Source: Ideonella livida
Lineage (GTDB): Bacteria > Pseudomonadota > Gammaproteobacteria > Burkholderiales > Burkholderiaceae_C
Direction: 5' to 3'
DNA: 46,729 nt
Assembly (NCBI RefSeq): GCF_010499455.1
Contig: NZ_JAAGOH010000033.1
Coordinates: 1 to 46,729, forward strand
The translations under genes were made by a program, and so were the position numbers. The notes beneath the pieces were generated by a model. It had not been told where the DNA came from, searched no databases, and saw only the letters and a list, made by a program, of their open reading frames with translations. Shown here one piece after another: positions 10,245 to 18,831 of this stretch (position 1 is the stretch's first letter; each line of letters starts with the position of its first letter).

Positions 10245-10276
10245 AAGACGCGGCCTCCAGGCCGCGTTTTTGTTTT
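10245..10276 (+). terminator. Intrinsic terminator in the thrS leader
   Basis: Seven G-C pairs (10249-10255 with 10260-10266) close a four-base loop, extended by A-T pairs, and are followed by TTTTTGTTTT at 10267-10276. The T run is only on the plus-strand side. There is no plus-strand gene upstream before tex/patatin, which are separated by the minus-strand GMC gene, so it most likely ends a leader transcript. Confidence 0.8.
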
Positions 10277-10340
10277 CCAGCAGGGTGCACCGTCGCCGGC
10301 CCGTCCGGGCCCCGCGCGCCACCCGCCCCAGGAGCTTTGC

Positions 10341-12260
10341 ATGATCACGATCACCCTGCCCGATGGCTCGAAACGCGAGTACCCGGCACCCCTGACCGTG
10401 GCCGACGTGGCCGCCTCCATCGGCACAGGCCTGGCCAAGGCGGCGCTGGGCGGCAAGGTGGGCTCGGGCGAGGCCGCCCGCCTGGTGGATACCAGCTTCC
10501 TCCTGGCGCAAGACACGGCCCTGGCCATCATCACCGACAAGCAGCCCGAGGGCCTGGAGCTGATCCGCCACTCCACGGCCCACCTGCTGGCCTATGCCGT
10601 CAAGGAGTTGTTCCCCGAGGCCCAGGTCACCATCGGCCCGGTGGTCGACAACGGCTTCTACTACGACTTCTCGTACAAGCGCTCCTTCACCCCCGAGGAC
10701 CTGGCCACCATCGAGAAGAAGATGACCGAGCTGGCCAAGAAGGACGAACCGGTGGTGCGCCGCGTGCTGCCCCGCGATGAGGCTGTCGATTACTTCAAGG
10801 GCCTGGGCGAACACTACAAGGCCGAGATCATCGGCAGCATCCCGGCCGATCAGGAGGTGAGCCTGTACCGCGAAGGTGCCTTCGAGGACCTGTGCCGCGG
10901 CCCCCATGTGCCCAGCACCGGCAAACTCAAGCACTTCAAGCTGATGAAGGTGGCCGGCGCCTACTGGCGCGGCGACCACCGCAACGAGATGCTGCAGCGG
11001 GTGTACGGCACGGCCTGGGCCAGCAAGGACGACCTGCAGCAGTACCTGACCATGCTGGAGGAGGCCGAGAAGCGCGACCACCGCAAGCTCGGCCGCGAGC
11101 TGGACCTGTTCCACATCGACGAGCACAGTCCGGGCACCGTGTTCTGGCACCCCAAGGGCTGGACCCTGTGGCAGGAGGTCGAGCAGTACATGCGCCGTGT
11201 GTACCGCGAGAACGGCTATCTGGAGGTCAAGGGGCCGCAGATCCTGGACAAGACCCTCTGGGAGAAGACCGGCCACTGGGATAAATACCGCGAGAACATG
11301 TTCACGACGGAGTCGGAGAAGCGTGACTATGCGCTCAAGCCGATGAACTGTCCCGGCCACATCCTCATCTTCAAGCAGGGTGTGAAGAGCTACCGTGACC
11401 TGCCGCTGCGCTACGGCGAGTTCGGTCAGTGCCACCGCAACGAGCCCACCGGCGGCCTGCACGGCATCATGCGCGTACGGGGCTTCACCCAGGACGATGG
11501 CCACATCTTCTGCACGGAGGACATGATCCAGTCCGAGGTGGCTGCCTTCACCGCGTTGCTCAAGAAGGTGTACGCCGACTTCGGCTTCACCGACATCCTC
11601 TACAAGCTCTCGACCCGCCCCGAGAAGCGCATCGGCACCGAGGAAAGCTGGGACAAGGCGGAGGCCGCGCTCGCACAAGGCCTGAAGGCCGCCGGCTGCG
11701 ACTTCGAGTACCTGCCCGGCGAGGGCGCCTTCTACGGCCCCAAGATCGAGTACACGCTCAAGGACGCACTGGGCCGCCAATGGCAATGCGGCACCATCCA
11801 GGTGGATCCCAACCTGCCCGAGCGCCTGGATGCGGAGTTCGTTGGCGAGGATGGTCAGCGCCACCGTCCGGTGATGCTCCACCGGGCGATCGTGGGCAGC
11901 CTGGAGCGGTTCCTGGGCATCTTGATCGAGCAGCATGCGGGCGCCCTGCCCGTCTGGCTGGCTCCCACGCAGGTGGCGGTGGCCGGCATCACCGATGCGC
12001 AGGCAGACTACGTGCAAGATGTGGTCAGAACACTCCAGAAGCAGGGTGTTCGGGCGGTGGCAGATTTACGCCATGACAAGATCACCTATAAAATCCGCGA
12101 GCACTCGATGCAAAAGGTTCCGTACATCCTCGTCGTTGGCGACAAGGAAAAGGCAAGCGGGGCCGTCGCGGTGCGTGCCCGGGGCAACAAGGACCTGGGC
12201 GTGATGTCGCTGTCCGACTTCCAAGAGAAGCTCGCCAGCGACATGGCGTCCAAGGTCTGA
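10341..12260 (+). CDS. thrS: Threonyl-tRNA synthetase
   Basis: 639 residues, full length. An N-terminal TGS domain (about 1-62) is followed by the editing/SAD domain with [16 protein letters not shown] and the [10 protein letters not shown] segment. The class II catalytic core carries Cys337 in MNCPGH, the usual zinc ligand, and motif 2 within [14 protein letters not shown]. An anticodon-binding domain ends the protein ([12 protein letters not shown] to the C-terminus). It charges tRNA-Thr and edits Ser-tRNA-Thr. The AGGAG ribosome site stands 8 bases before ATG 10341. It heads the classical thrS-infC-rpmI-rplT-pheST-ihfA block, and the leader upstream suggests control by threonyl-tRNA supply. 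Confidence 0.98.
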   Translation: MITITLPDGSKREYPAPLTVADVAASIGTGLAKAALGGKVGSGEAARLVDTSFLLAQDTALAIITDKQPEGLELIRHSTAHLLAYAVKELFPEAQVTIGPVVDNGFYYDFSYKRSFTPEDLATIEKKMTELAKKDEPVVRRVLPRDEAVDYFKGLGEHYKAEIIGSIPADQEVSLYREGAFEDLCRGPHVPSTGKLKHFKLMKVAGAYWRGDHRNEMLQRVYGTAWASKDDLQQYLTMLEEAEKRDHRKLGRELDLFHIDEHSPGTVFWHPKGWTLWQEVEQYMRRVYRENGYLEVKGPQILDKTLWEKTGHWDKYRENMFTTESEKRDYALKPMNCPGHILIFKQGVKSYRDLPLRYGEFGQCHRNEPTGGLHGIMRVRGFTQDDGHIFCTEDMIQSEVAAFTALLKKVYADFGFTDILYKLSTRPEKRIGTEESWDKAEAALAQGLKAAGCDFEYLPGEGAFYGPKIEYTLKDALGRQWQCGTIQVDPNLPERLDAEFVGEDGQRHRPVMLHRAIVGSLERFLGILIEQHAGALPVWLAPTQVAVAGITDAQADYVQDVVRTLQKQGVRAVADLRHDKITYKIREHSMQKVPYILVVGDKEKASGAVAVRARGNKDLGVMSLSDFQEKLASDMASKV

Positions 12261-12301
12261 GGTTCACCCCGGTTTTCTCGCACCGGTTTCATTCATACAC
12301 C

Positions 12302-12329
12302 AGTCCCCCCGCTTGCCTGGGGGCCTTTT
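12302..12329 (+). terminator. Terminator-like hairpin between thrS and infC
   Basis: Five C residues (12306-12310) can pair with five G residues (12319-12323) around an eight-base loop, flanked by an AG/CT pair, and are followed by CCTTTT. The structure ends just before the infC ribosome site. It may be a partial terminator or attenuator that sets the ratio of thrS to IF3, or part of the IF3 translational operator; it is moderate in strength. Confidence 0.45.
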
Positions 12330-12342
12330 GAGGGTTTGCACC

Positions 12343-12891
12343 ATCGCTACCTTTGCCGACCGGCGGATGCCGAACGTCGAGCGCAAGCATCGACTCAACC
12401 GCGAAATCACGGCCCTGCATGTGCGCCTGAACGGCGTCAACAACGAGCCGCTGGGCATCGTCGCCATCCAGGACGCCCTGCGCATGTCGGCCGAGGCCGA
12501 CGTGGATCTGGTGGAGATCGCCGCCCAGGCCGATCCCCCGGTCTGCCGCCTGATGGACTACGGCAAGTTCAAGTATCAGGAGCAGAAGAAGGCCGCCGAG
12601 GCCAAGGCCAAGCAGAAGGTCATCGAAGTCAAGGAAGTGAAGTTCCGTCCAGGCACGGACGACAACGACTTCGACATCAAGCTGCGCAACCTGCGGCGCT
12701 TCATCGCCGAGGATGGCGACAAGGGCAAGGTCACGCTGCGCTTCCGCGGTCGTGAGATCACCCACCAGGAGCTTGGCATGAAGATGCTGGAGCGCATCCG
12801 CGAGGAACTGGCGGATGTGGCGGTGGTCGAGCACATGCCCAAGCTCGAAGGCCGCCAGATGATCATGGTGCTGGCGCCCAAGAAGAAGTGA
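12343..12891 (+). CDS. infC: Translation initiation factor IF-3 (AUC start likely)
   Basis: 182 residues from ATC at 12343. IF3 N-domain ([41 protein letters not shown]) and C-domain ([36 protein letters not shown]) are both complete. GAGGG at 12330-12334 is eight bases before ATC, while the in-frame TTG codons at 12313 and 12328 overlap the hairpin or the ribosome site itself. E. coli infC uses AUU and is self-regulated because IF3 rejects such start codons; the AUC here fits that rule. IF3 prevents premature 30S-50S joining and proofreads start codons. An ATG at 12367 would cut off eight residues and lacks a good ribosome site. Confidence 0.93.
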   Translation: MATFADRRMPNVERKHRLNREITALHVRLNGVNNEPLGIVAIQDALRMSAEADVDLVEIAAQADPPVCRLMDYGKFKYQEQKKAAEAKAKQKVIEVKEVKFRPGTDDNDFDIKLRNLRRFIAEDGDKGKVTLRFRGREITHQELGMKMLERIREELADVAVVEHMPKLEGRQMIMVLAPKKK

Positions 12892-12917
12892 TCCCGGGCC
12901 GCTGCGGCGGCCGCCAC

Positions 12918-12947
12918 TTCACGAGATTCCATTTTTCCCGCGATAAT
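12918..12947 (+). promoter_or_regulatory. Candidate internal promoter before rpmI-rplT
   Basis: TTCACG at 12918-12923 and GATAAT at 12942-12947 are 18 bases apart, matching four and five of six consensus positions. It lies just after the infC stop and would give a leader of about 150 bases before rpmI. Confidence 0.45.
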
Positions 12948-13037
12948 GCGGGGTTTGCTGCTGGCGGTTGGTCGCTGCCAGTGGCGTTGTCCGTGGTGTG
13001 CCGGCTTGTGCCGGTGTGCGGCGGACGTCCAAGCCGT

Positions 13038-13079
13038 TGCAGGCCAACAAGCACCGCCGGTCGTCGGCGGTCGCCTGCA
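13038..13079 (+). promoter_or_regulatory. Structured RNA leader of rpmI-rplT, possible L20 operator
   Basis: An outer helix TGCAGG (13038-13043) with CCTGCA (13074-13079) encloses an inner hairpin ACCGCCG (13053-13059) with CGGCGGT (13065-13071) and a five-base loop. It ends 12 bases before the AAGGAG ribosome site of rpmI. In E. coli L20 represses rpmI-rplT by binding folded leader mRNA near this place; the sequence here is different, so the role as an L20 site is inferred from position and structure only. Confidence 0.45.
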
Positions 13080-13102
13080 GGGGTCACCTACAAGGAGCAG
13101 TC

Positions 13103-13306
13103 ATGCCCAAGATGAAGACCAAGAGCAGCGCCAAGAAGCGCTTTCGCGTGCGTCCGGGCGGTACCGTCAAGCGCGGTCAGGCCTTCAAGCGTCACATCCT
13201 GACCAAGAAGTCCACCAAGACCAAGCGTCAACTGCGCGGTGCTGCCAACGTGCACGAGACCAACATGGGCCACATGGCTCAGATGCTGCCGTTCGCCGGC
13301 CTGTAA
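13103..13306 (+). CDS. rpmI: 50S ribosomal protein L35
   Basis: 67 residues, full length, very basic, beginning [16 protein letters not shown] and ending with the family's [10 protein letters not shown] segment. Part of the large ribosomal subunit. A clear AAGGAG lies a few bases before ATG 13103. It is followed after 27 bases by rplT and is expected to be translated together with it; the folded leader upstream may regulate both. Confidence 0.98.
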   Translation: MPKMKTKSSAKKRFRVRPGGTVKRGQAFKRHILTKKSTKTKRQLRGAANVHETNMGHMAQMLPFAGL

Positions 13307-13333
13307 TCCACCTCAGACACAAGGAGTTAGAAC

Positions 13334-13690
13334 ATGCCTCGCGTCAAACGTGGTGTTACCGCCCGCGCTCGTCACAAGAAGATCCTCGCCCTGGCCAAGG
13401 GTTTCCGCGGTCGCCGCAAGAACGTCTTCCGCATCGCCAAGCAGGCGGTGATGAAGGCGGGCCAGTACGCCTACCGTGACCGCCGCACCAAGAAGCGCGT
13501 GTTCCGCCAGCTGTGGATCGCCCGTATCAACGCCGCCGCGCGTGGTCTGGGCCTGACCTACAGCCGCTTCATCGCCGGCCTGAAGAAGGCCCAGATCGAG
13601 CTGGACCGCAAGGTGCTGTCGGACATGGCCATCCACGATCCGGCTGGTTTTGCCGCCATCGTCGACAAGGTGAAGGCCCAGCTGAGCTGA
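13334..13690 (+). CDS. rplT: 50S ribosomal protein L20
   Basis: 118 residues, full length. It begins [18 protein letters not shown], with the family segments [18 protein letters not shown] and [15 protein letters not shown]20 binds 23S rRNA early in 50S assembly and in several bacteria also binds its own mRNA leader. A strong ribosome site AAGGAG stands before ATG 13334. A strong terminator follows before pheS. Confidence 0.98.
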   Translation: MPRVKRGVTARARHKKILALAKGFRGRRKNVFRIAKQAVMKAGQYAYRDRRTKKRVFRQLWIARINAAARGLGLTYSRFIAGLKKAQIELDRKVLSDMAIHDPAGFAAIVDKVKAQLS

Positions 13691-13743
13691 TCCCGACTCG
13701 GTGCCACCGCTGGCCCCGCCGGCGGTGCGCCCGTCCGACCTCC

Positions 13744-13774
13744 AAGGCCGTCACCCACCGGGACGGCCTTTTTT
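13744..13774 (+). terminator. Intrinsic terminator between rplT and pheS
   Basis: AAGGCCGTC (13744-13752) pairs perfectly with GACGGCCTT (13762-13770) around a nine-base loop, followed by TTTT. It should end most rpmI-rplT transcripts, so pheST needs its own promoter or read-through. No Phe-rich leader ORF was found before it. Confidence 0.85.
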
Positions 13775-13816
13775 CATTTGTCCTCCGCTGCACGCCTTGC
13801 GCTGCACGCCCCCACG

Positions 13817-14872
13817 ATGAACGAACTCGATCAACTGGTGAGCCGGGCCGAGGCCGACTTCGCCGCCGCCGCCACGCCCGCCGACCTGGAGAACGCCAAG
13901 GCGCGCTACCTGGGCAAGGCCGGCCAGGTCACTGAACTGCTCAAGGGCATGGCTGCGCTCCCGCACGAGGAGAAGAAGGCCCGTGGTGCCGAGATCAACG
14001 TCGCCAAGCAGAAGATCGAGGCCCTGCTCAACGCCCGCCGACAGGCACTGGCCGACGCCGAGTTGCTGGCGCAGCTCAAGGCCGAGTCGCTGGACGTCAC
14101 GCTGCCGGGTCGCCTGCGGGGCACGGGGGGGCTGCATCCGGTCTCCCGCACCATGGAGCGCATCGAGGCCATCTTCGGCTCGATGGGCTTTGACGTGGCC
14201 GACGGTCCCGAGATCGAGGAGGACTGGTTCAACTTCACCGCACTGAACACGCCGGCGGATCACCCCGCGCGTTCGATGCATGACACCTTCTACGTGGACA
14301 CCCAAGCGCCGGACGGCTCCGGTCATCTGCTGCGCACCCACACCAGCCCGATGCAGGTGCGCTATGCGGTGCAGCATGTGCAGACGCACCGTGCGCGCCT
14401 GGATGCGGGTCTGCCTATGCCCGAGATCCGCGTCATTGCGCCGGGCCGCACCTACCGCGTGGACTCCGACGCCACCCATTCGCCGATGTTCCACCAGTGC
14501 GAAGGCCTGTGGATCGGCGAGAACGTGAGTTTCAAAGACCTGAAGGTCGTCTTCGCCGACTTCTTCCGCACCTTCTTCGAGACTGACGAGCTCGACATCC
14601 GCTTCCGTCCCTCGTTCTTCCCGTTCACCGAGCCGTCGGCCGAGGTGGACATCGCCTTCGGCTCCGGACCGCTCAAGGGCCGCTGGCTGGAGGTGGCCGG
14701 CTCGGGACAGGTGCATCCGAACGTGGTGCGCAACTTCGGCCTGGATCCGGAGCGCTACATCGGCTTCGCCTTCGGCATGGGCCCGGACCGCCTGACCATG
14801 CTGCGCTACGGCGTCAACGACCTGCGGCTGTTCTTCGACGGCGACCTGCGCTTCCTGTCGCAGTTCCGCTGA
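13817..14872 (+). CDS. pheS: Phenylalanyl-tRNA synthetase alpha subunit
   Basis: 351 residues. An N-terminal coiled-coil region ([15 protein letters not shown], then [15 protein letters not shown]) is followed by a class II catalytic core with [34 protein letters not shown] and motif 3 in [18 protein letters not shown]. It forms the alpha2-beta2 enzyme with PheT and holds the active site. ATG 13817 gives the normal N-terminus; a longer frame to 13778 runs into the upstream terminator and is rejected. No convincing Shine-Dalgarno is visible before it. Confidence 0.97.
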   Translation: MNELDQLVSRAEADFAAAATPADLENAKARYLGKAGQVTELLKGMAALPHEEKKARGAEINVAKQKIEALLNARRQALADAELLAQLKAESLDVTLPGRLRGTGGLHPVSRTMERIEAIFGSMGFDVADGPEIEEDWFNFTALNTPADHPARSMHDTFYVDTQAPDGSGHLLRTHTSPMQVRYAVQHVQTHRARLDAGLPMPEIRVIAPGRTYRVDSDATHSPMFHQCEGLWIGENVSFKDLKVVFADFFRTFFETDELDIRFRPSFFPFTEPSAEVDIAFGSGPLKGRWLEVAGSGQVHPNVVRNFGLDPERYIGFAFGMGPDRLTMLRYGVNDLRLFFDGDLRFLSQFR

Positions 14873-14933
14873 GCTGAACCTGGGCGGCCGGTGCCGCCCC
14901 CCCGCACGAACACCTGATCCGAAGAGCATCAAC

Positions 14934-17357
14934 ATGCAATTCCCCGAGTCCTGGTTGCGCGAGTTCTGCAACCCGCCGCTGTCTACCCAAGCCCTGGCCG
15001 ACCTGCTGACCATGGCCGGCCTGGAGGTGGAGGAGATGGCACCCGCCGCCCCGCCGTTCACCGGCATCGTGGTGGCCGAGATCCTGGAGGCTGAGCAGCA
15101 TCCCAATGCCGACAAGCTGCGGGTGTGCAAGGTCCATGCCGGCCCCTTCAGCCCGGATGGCCCGCTGCAGATCGTCTGCGGCGCCCCCAACGCCCGTGCC
15201 GGCATCAAGATTCCCCTGGCCACGGTGGGGGCTGAGCTGCCCCCAGGCGAGGACGGCAAGCCTTTCAAGATCGGCAAGGGCAAGCTGCGCGGTGTGGAGA
15301 GTTTTGGCATGCTGTGCTCCGCCCGCGAGCTCAAGCTCAGCGAAGACCACGGCGGCCTGCTGGAGCTGCCGGCCGATGCGCCGGTGGGCACCAACCTCCG
15401 CGAGTACCTGCAGCTCGACGACACCCTGTTCACCCTCAAGCTCACGCCCAACCTGGCGCACTGCTTGAGCGTGTACGGCATTGCCCGTGAAGTCTCGGCC
15501 CTGACCGGCACGCCGCTGACCACACCCGCCATCGCCGCCGTGGCGCCGCAGCATGACCAGCAGTTGCCGGTGCGCATCGAACACACCGACCTGTGCGGCC
15601 GTTTCTCCGGCCGGGTGGTGCGGGGCGTCAACCCCAAGGCCCAGACGCCCGACTGGATGGTGCAGCGCCTGGCCCGCTGCGGCCAGCGCACGGTCAGCCC
15701 GCTGGTGGACATCTCCAACTATGTGATGTTCGAGTATGGCCGCCCCAGCCACATCTTTGACCTCGACAAGATCCAAGGCGGCCTGCAGGTGCGCTGGGCG
15801 CGCGAGGGCGAGACGCTCAAGCTGCTCAACGGCAACACCGTGACGCTGGATGCCCAGGTGGGCATCATCGCCGACGAGCAGGCGGTGGAATCGCTGGCCG
15901 GCATCATGGGCGGCGACGCCACCGCGGTGTCTGACGACACCCGCAACATCTACATCGAGGCCGCCTTCTGGTGGCCGGCCGCGGTGGCCGGCCGCTCGCG
16001 CCGCTACAACTTCTCCACCGATGCCGGCCACCGCTTCGAGCGGGGCGTGGACCCGGTGGGCACCGTGGAGCACATCGAGCGCATCACTGCCCTGGTGCAG
16101 TCCATTTGCGGCGGTGAGGCCGGCCCCATCGACGACCAGCAGCCGGCCATGCCGCAGCGCGCGCCGGTGACGCTGCGCGTGGCCCGGGCCAGCAAGGTGA
16201 TCGGCATGCCCGTGAGCCAGGCCGACTGCGCCGGTGTGCTCGGCCGCCTGGGCCTGTCCTTCACCGAAGGCGAGGGCACGCTCACCGTCACGCCGCCGAG
16301 CTGGCGCTTTGACATCGCCATCGAGGAAGACCTGATCGAGGAAGTGGCGCGGGTCATCGGCTTTGACAAGCTGCCGCAGACTCCGCCACTGGCGCCGGTG
16401 TCGGCCCGCGTGCGGGTGGAAGCCCAGCGCAGCCGTCACACCGTGCGCCACGCCCTGGCCGCCCTGGATTTCCAGGAGACGATCAACTTCAGCTTCGTCG
16501 AGGCCCGCTGGGAGCAGGAGCTGGCGGGCAACGCCCACCCCATCCAGGTGCTCAACCCCATCGCCGCACCGCTGGCGGTGATGCGCTCCAGCTTGGTGGG
16601 CAGCCTGATCCAGGTGCTCAAGTACAACCTGGCCCGCAAGGCGCCGCGCGTGCGCGTGTTCGAGCTGGGCCGTGTCTTCGTACGCGATGCCAGCGTGGCC
16701 TCCACCGTCAGCACGGTGGCCGGCGTGCGCCAGCCCATGAAGGTGGCGGCCCTGGCCTGGGGCCCCAAGGCCTGCGCCCAGTGGGGCGTGCCGGAGAAGG
16801 CCGTGGACTTCTTCGACCTGAAGGGGGATCTGGAGGCGCTGATGGCGCCGCGTCGCGCCACCTTCCGTGCGGCTGAGCATCCGGCGCTGCATCCCGGTCG
16901 CTGCGCCGAGGTGTTGCTGGATGGGGTGTCCGTCGGTCACATCGGTGAACTGCACCCGAAGTGGCGCCAGGCCTATGACCTGCCCAGTGCGCCGGTGCTG
17001 TTCGAGCTGGATCTGGATGCCGTGCAGCAGCGGGTGGTGCCGGTCGCCCAGCCGGTGCCGCGCCAGCAGTCGGTGCTGCGCGACCTGGCGCTGGTGGTGG
17101 CCGAGGGCGTGCCGCATGACGCGCTGATGGCCAGCCTGCAGGATGACCCGCAGCAGCTCATCCGGCAGGCGGTGCTGTTCGACATCTACCGCCCGTCGCA
17201 ACCCACGGCTGACATCGCCGCGGGTGAGCGCAGCATGGCGGTGCGCCTGGAGTTGCGTGACGACGACGCCACGTTGACCGAGGAGCGCATTGAGGCGACA
17301 GTCGCCAGCGCCGTGCAGCGTGCGGCCCAGGCCCATGGCGCACGTCTGCGCGCCTGA
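14934..17357 (+). CDS. pheT: Phenylalanyl-tRNA synthetase beta subunit
   Basis: 807 residues, full length. It begins MQFPESWLREFCNP. A tRNA-binding (EMAP-like) domain lies at about 40-150, with HPNADKLRVCKV and QIVCGAPNARAG. The B3/B4 editing region follows (DISNYVMFEYGRPSH), then B5 and the catalytic-like module (GHRFERGVDP), and a C-terminal FDX-ACB domain that binds the anticodon (QSVLRDLALVV to the end). It starts 61 bases after pheS and is certainly co-expressed with it. Confidence 0.98.
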   Translation: MQFPESWLREFCNPPLSTQALADLLTMAGLEVEEMAPAAPPFTGIVVAEILEAEQHPNADKLRVCKVHAGPFSPDGPLQIVCGAPNARAGIKIPLATVGAELPPGEDGKPFKIGKGKLRGVESFGMLCSARELKLSEDHGGLLELPADAPVGTNLREYLQLDDTLFTLKLTPNLAHCLSVYGIAREVSALTGTPLTTPAIAAVAPQHDQQLPVRIEHTDLCGRFSGRVVRGVNPKAQTPDWMVQRLARCGQRTVSPLVDISNYVMFEYGRPSHIFDLDKIQGGLQVRWAREGETLKLLNGNTVTLDAQVGIIADEQAVESLAGIMGGDATAVSDDTRNIYIEAAFWWPAAVAGRSRRYNFSTDAGHRFERGVDPVGTVEHIERITALVQSICGGEAGPIDDQQPAMPQRAPVTLRVARASKVIGMPVSQADCAGVLGRLGLSFTEGEGTLTVTPPSWRFDIAIEEDLIEEVARVIGFDKLPQTPPLAPVSARVRVEAQRSRHTVRHALAALDFQETINFSFVEARWEQELAGNAHPIQVLNPIAAPLAVMRSSLVGSLIQVLKYNLARKAPRVRVFELGRVFVRDASVASTVSTVAGVRQPMKVAALAWGPKACAQWGVPEKAVDFFDLKGDLEALMAPRRATFRAAEHPALHPGRCAEVLLDGVSVGHIGELHPKWRQAYDLPSAPVLFELDLDAVQQRVVPVAQPVPRQQSVLRDLALVVAEGVPHDALMASLQDDPQQLIRQAVLFDIYRPSQPTADIAAGERSMAVRLELRDDDATLTEERIEATVASAVQRAAQAHGARLRA

Positions 17358-17402
17358 GTCCGCAGGATGGAACGCCGCGCAAGCGAGGGAGACGACGGAT
17401 CC

Positions 17403-17777
17403 ATGAGCAAGAACGAGCCGGGCGCGGAGCGCCCCCTGATCGACGGTCCCATCCTCACCGAGGTGGAGACCCCCACGCTCACCAAGGCTGAGCTGTCTGA
17501 ACTGTTGTTCGAGCGGCTGGGCCTGAACAAGCGTGAATCCAAGGACATGGTGGACGGCTTCTTCGACATCGTCAGCAGCACCCTGGTGGCGGGGTCCGAT
17601 GTCAAGCTCTCAGGCTTTGGCAACTTCACCATTCGCCGCAAGGCCCCGCGACCCGGCCGCAACCCGCGCACCGGTGAGCTCATTCCGATCGCGGCCCGCC
17701 AAGTGGTGACCTTCCACGCCAGTCACAAGCTCAAGGACATCGTCCAGGGCGAGCTGCCGCCCGACGACGGGGCCTGA
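17403..17777 (+). CDS. ihfA: Integration host factor alpha subunit
   Basis: 124 residues. The HU/IHF fold starts at [20 protein letters not shown] and includes the DNA-binding arm [20 protein letters not shown] with the minor-groove-intercalating Pro of the RPGRNP turn. It is preceded by a 20-odd residue acidic N-terminal extension that is longer than in E. coli IhfA. It forms a heterodimer with IhfB and bends DNA at promoters and recombination sites. A GAGGGAG ribosome site lies before ATG 17403, and the gene follows pheT by 45 bases in the conserved pheT-ihfA order. Confidence 0.96.
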   Translation: MSKNEPGAERPLIDGPILTEVETPTLTKAELSELLFERLGLNKRESKDMVDGFFDIVSSTLVAGSDVKLSGFGNFTIRRKAPRPGRNPRTGELIPIAARQVVTFHASHKLKDIVQGELPPDDGA

Positions 17778-17802
17778 GCCGGTTTCCAGCCCCCCGTGGT
17801 CA

Positions 17803-17830
17803 ACGCCCCTCCTTGTGAGGGGCGTTTCGT
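17803..17830 (+). terminator. Intrinsic terminator after ihfA
   Basis: Nine-base arms ACGCCCCTC (17803-17811) and GAGGGGCGT (17817-17825) close a five-base loop and are followed by TTCGTTT. It separates ihfA from the merR-like gene. Confidence 0.8.
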
Positions 17831-17999
17831 TTGCGGGGGAGGTGCTGCAACCCGGGCTTTGCCCAAATGTTTCGCGCTACGCAAATGTGGCCCGCTGCGC
17901 TACCCTTGCCGGTTTGGGCGCCAAGCCGTTGCGCCCTTCCGGGCGCTTTCCTGAAGCGCCCGCCGCCTTCCCCACCGAGAGACGACTCCCCCGACCGCC

Positions 18000-18494
18000 A
18001 TGACCGTTGAGCGAGGTGCAGAGTCCCTGCCAGACATTCCCGCCAAGCGCTACTTCACCATCGGTGAGGTGGCGGAGCTCTGCGCCGTCAAGCCGTATGT
18101 GCTGCGCTACTGGGAGCAGGAGTTCAGCCAGCTGCGTCCGATGAAGCGACGCGGCAACCGACGCTATTACCAGCACCATGAGCTGCTGCTCGTGCGCCGC
18201 ATCCGTGAACTGCTCTACGAGCAGGGCTTCACCATCAGCGGGGCGCGCAACCAGCTGGGGGGCGGCAGCGGTCCTGCAGGGCCCGAGGCGGTCGACGCCA
18301 TGCCGGAGGCCGGGGAGGCGATGGCCCTTGGCGCGGTGGGCGGGACCTCGGTTGAGATGGCGGCGGACGAGTCCGTCCCTCTTGCGGCCTCTGTGCAGGC
18401 GCCAGAGGCGGTTGAGGGCACGCCTGGCGTGGTCGATTGGGCCTTTTTTCGGACCGAACTCAAAAACATCAAAAAACTCTTGCAGGACCCGTAA
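18000..18494 (+). CDS. MerR-family transcriptional regulator
   Basis: 164 residues. The winged helix-turn-helix is at about 17-85: YFTIGEVAELCAVKPYVLRYWEQEF, then RRGNRRYYQHHELLLVRRIRELL. This is the conserved MerR protein found after ihfA in many proteobacteria. The C-terminal half is Ala/Gly/Glu-rich and has no metal-binding cysteine cluster, so it is not a metal sensor of the MerR/CueR type. Its target is unknown. The last 15 bases of the gene contain the -35 box of the tRNA-Pro promoter. Confidence 0.88.
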   Translation: MTVERGAESLPDIPAKRYFTIGEVAELCAVKPYVLRYWEQEFSQLRPMKRRGNRRYYQHHELLLVRRIRELLYEQGFTISGARNQLGGGSGPAGPEAVDAMPEAGEAMALGAVGGTSVEMAADESVPLAASVQAPEAVEGTPGVVDWAFFRTELKNIKKLLQDP

Positions 18495-18509
18495 TGTCGT
18501 GCCTATAAT
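18480..18509 (+). promoter_or_regulatory. Promoter of tRNA-Pro
   Basis: TTGCAG (18480-18485) and a perfect TATAAT (18504-18509) are 18 bases apart; the tRNA begins 14 bases after the -10 box. The -35 box lies inside the 3' end of the merR-like gene. Confidence 0.85.
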
Positions 18510-18522
18510 GCTATCTTTCAGT

Positions 18523-18599
18523 CGGGGTGTAGCGCAGCCTGGTAGCGCACTTGCATGGGGTGCAAGGGGTCGCGAGTTCGAATCCCGCCACCCCGACCA
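18523..18599 (+). tRNA. tRNA-Pro(GGG), CCA encoded
   Basis: A 77-base cloverleaf. The acceptor stem CGGGGTG pairs with CACCCCG. The anticodon stem CTTGC/GCAAG holds the loop ATGGGGT, with anticodon GGG reading CCC/CCU. The T arm contains GAGTTCGAATCCC-type sequence, and a discriminator A plus genomic CCA end it. It has a promoter and terminator of its own, so it is a single-tRNA transcription unit. Confidence 0.97.
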
Positions 18600-18609
18600 A
18601 GAAATGCAG

Positions 18610-18639
18610 AGCCCGGTTCCAAAAGGAACCGGGCTTTTT
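18610..18639 (+). terminator. Terminator of tRNA-Pro
   Basis: AGCCCGGTTCC (18610-18620) and GGAACCGGGCT (18625-18635) form an 11-bp stem with an AAAA loop, followed by a TTTT run, starting 10 bases after the tRNA. Confidence 0.9.
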
Positions 18640-18831
18640 GCATTCTGGCCGGCCGAATTTTTCGAAAGATCGACCCGCGAATGGCGGGTGCGTGTCTGCT
18701 GGTGTGGGGCAGCGCGGTGCGCCGCGGCCTGTGCAGCCAAAGGCGGCTGCCAGCGCGTCCGAGGGTGGGCTTGCCGCAGCCAGGCGGGCTGCGCGCGGTG
18801 CAAGCCCCGGTGGCGGCAGCCTGCTGCGTGG

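Larger units (their letters stand above)
10154..10276 (+). promoter_or_regulatory. Putative threonyl-tRNA-sensing transcription attenuator of thrS
   Basis: Four segments with attenuator geometry can be read. Segment 1 is CCGCG at 10160-10164, inside the leader ORF. Segment 2 is GGCCGCGG at 10198-10205, just after the leader stop. Segments 3 and 4 are the terminator arms CGCGGCC (10249-10255) and GGCCGCG (10260-10266). Segment 2 contains the same seven bases as segment 4, so it can pair with segment 3 and block the terminator; its CGCGG part can instead pair with segment 1. A ribosome stalled at the tandem Thr codons (10166-10171) would cover segment 1 and free segment 2. The pairings are seen by eye; function is inferred. 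Confidence 0.55.

Noticed and set aside
13691-13816. Possible Phe leader-peptide attenuator before pheST
   Set aside because: The terminator is real, but no ATG-started short ORF with Phe codons precedes it and no alternative helix was found.
14814-17336. 840-codon minus-strand ORF opposite pheT
   Set aside because: Antisense shadow of pheT with the same biased composition and no domain.
18640-18831. Possible gene or integration remnant after tRNA-Pro
   Set aside because: Frames here have no ribosome site or recognisable product, and there is no repeat of the tRNA 3' end.
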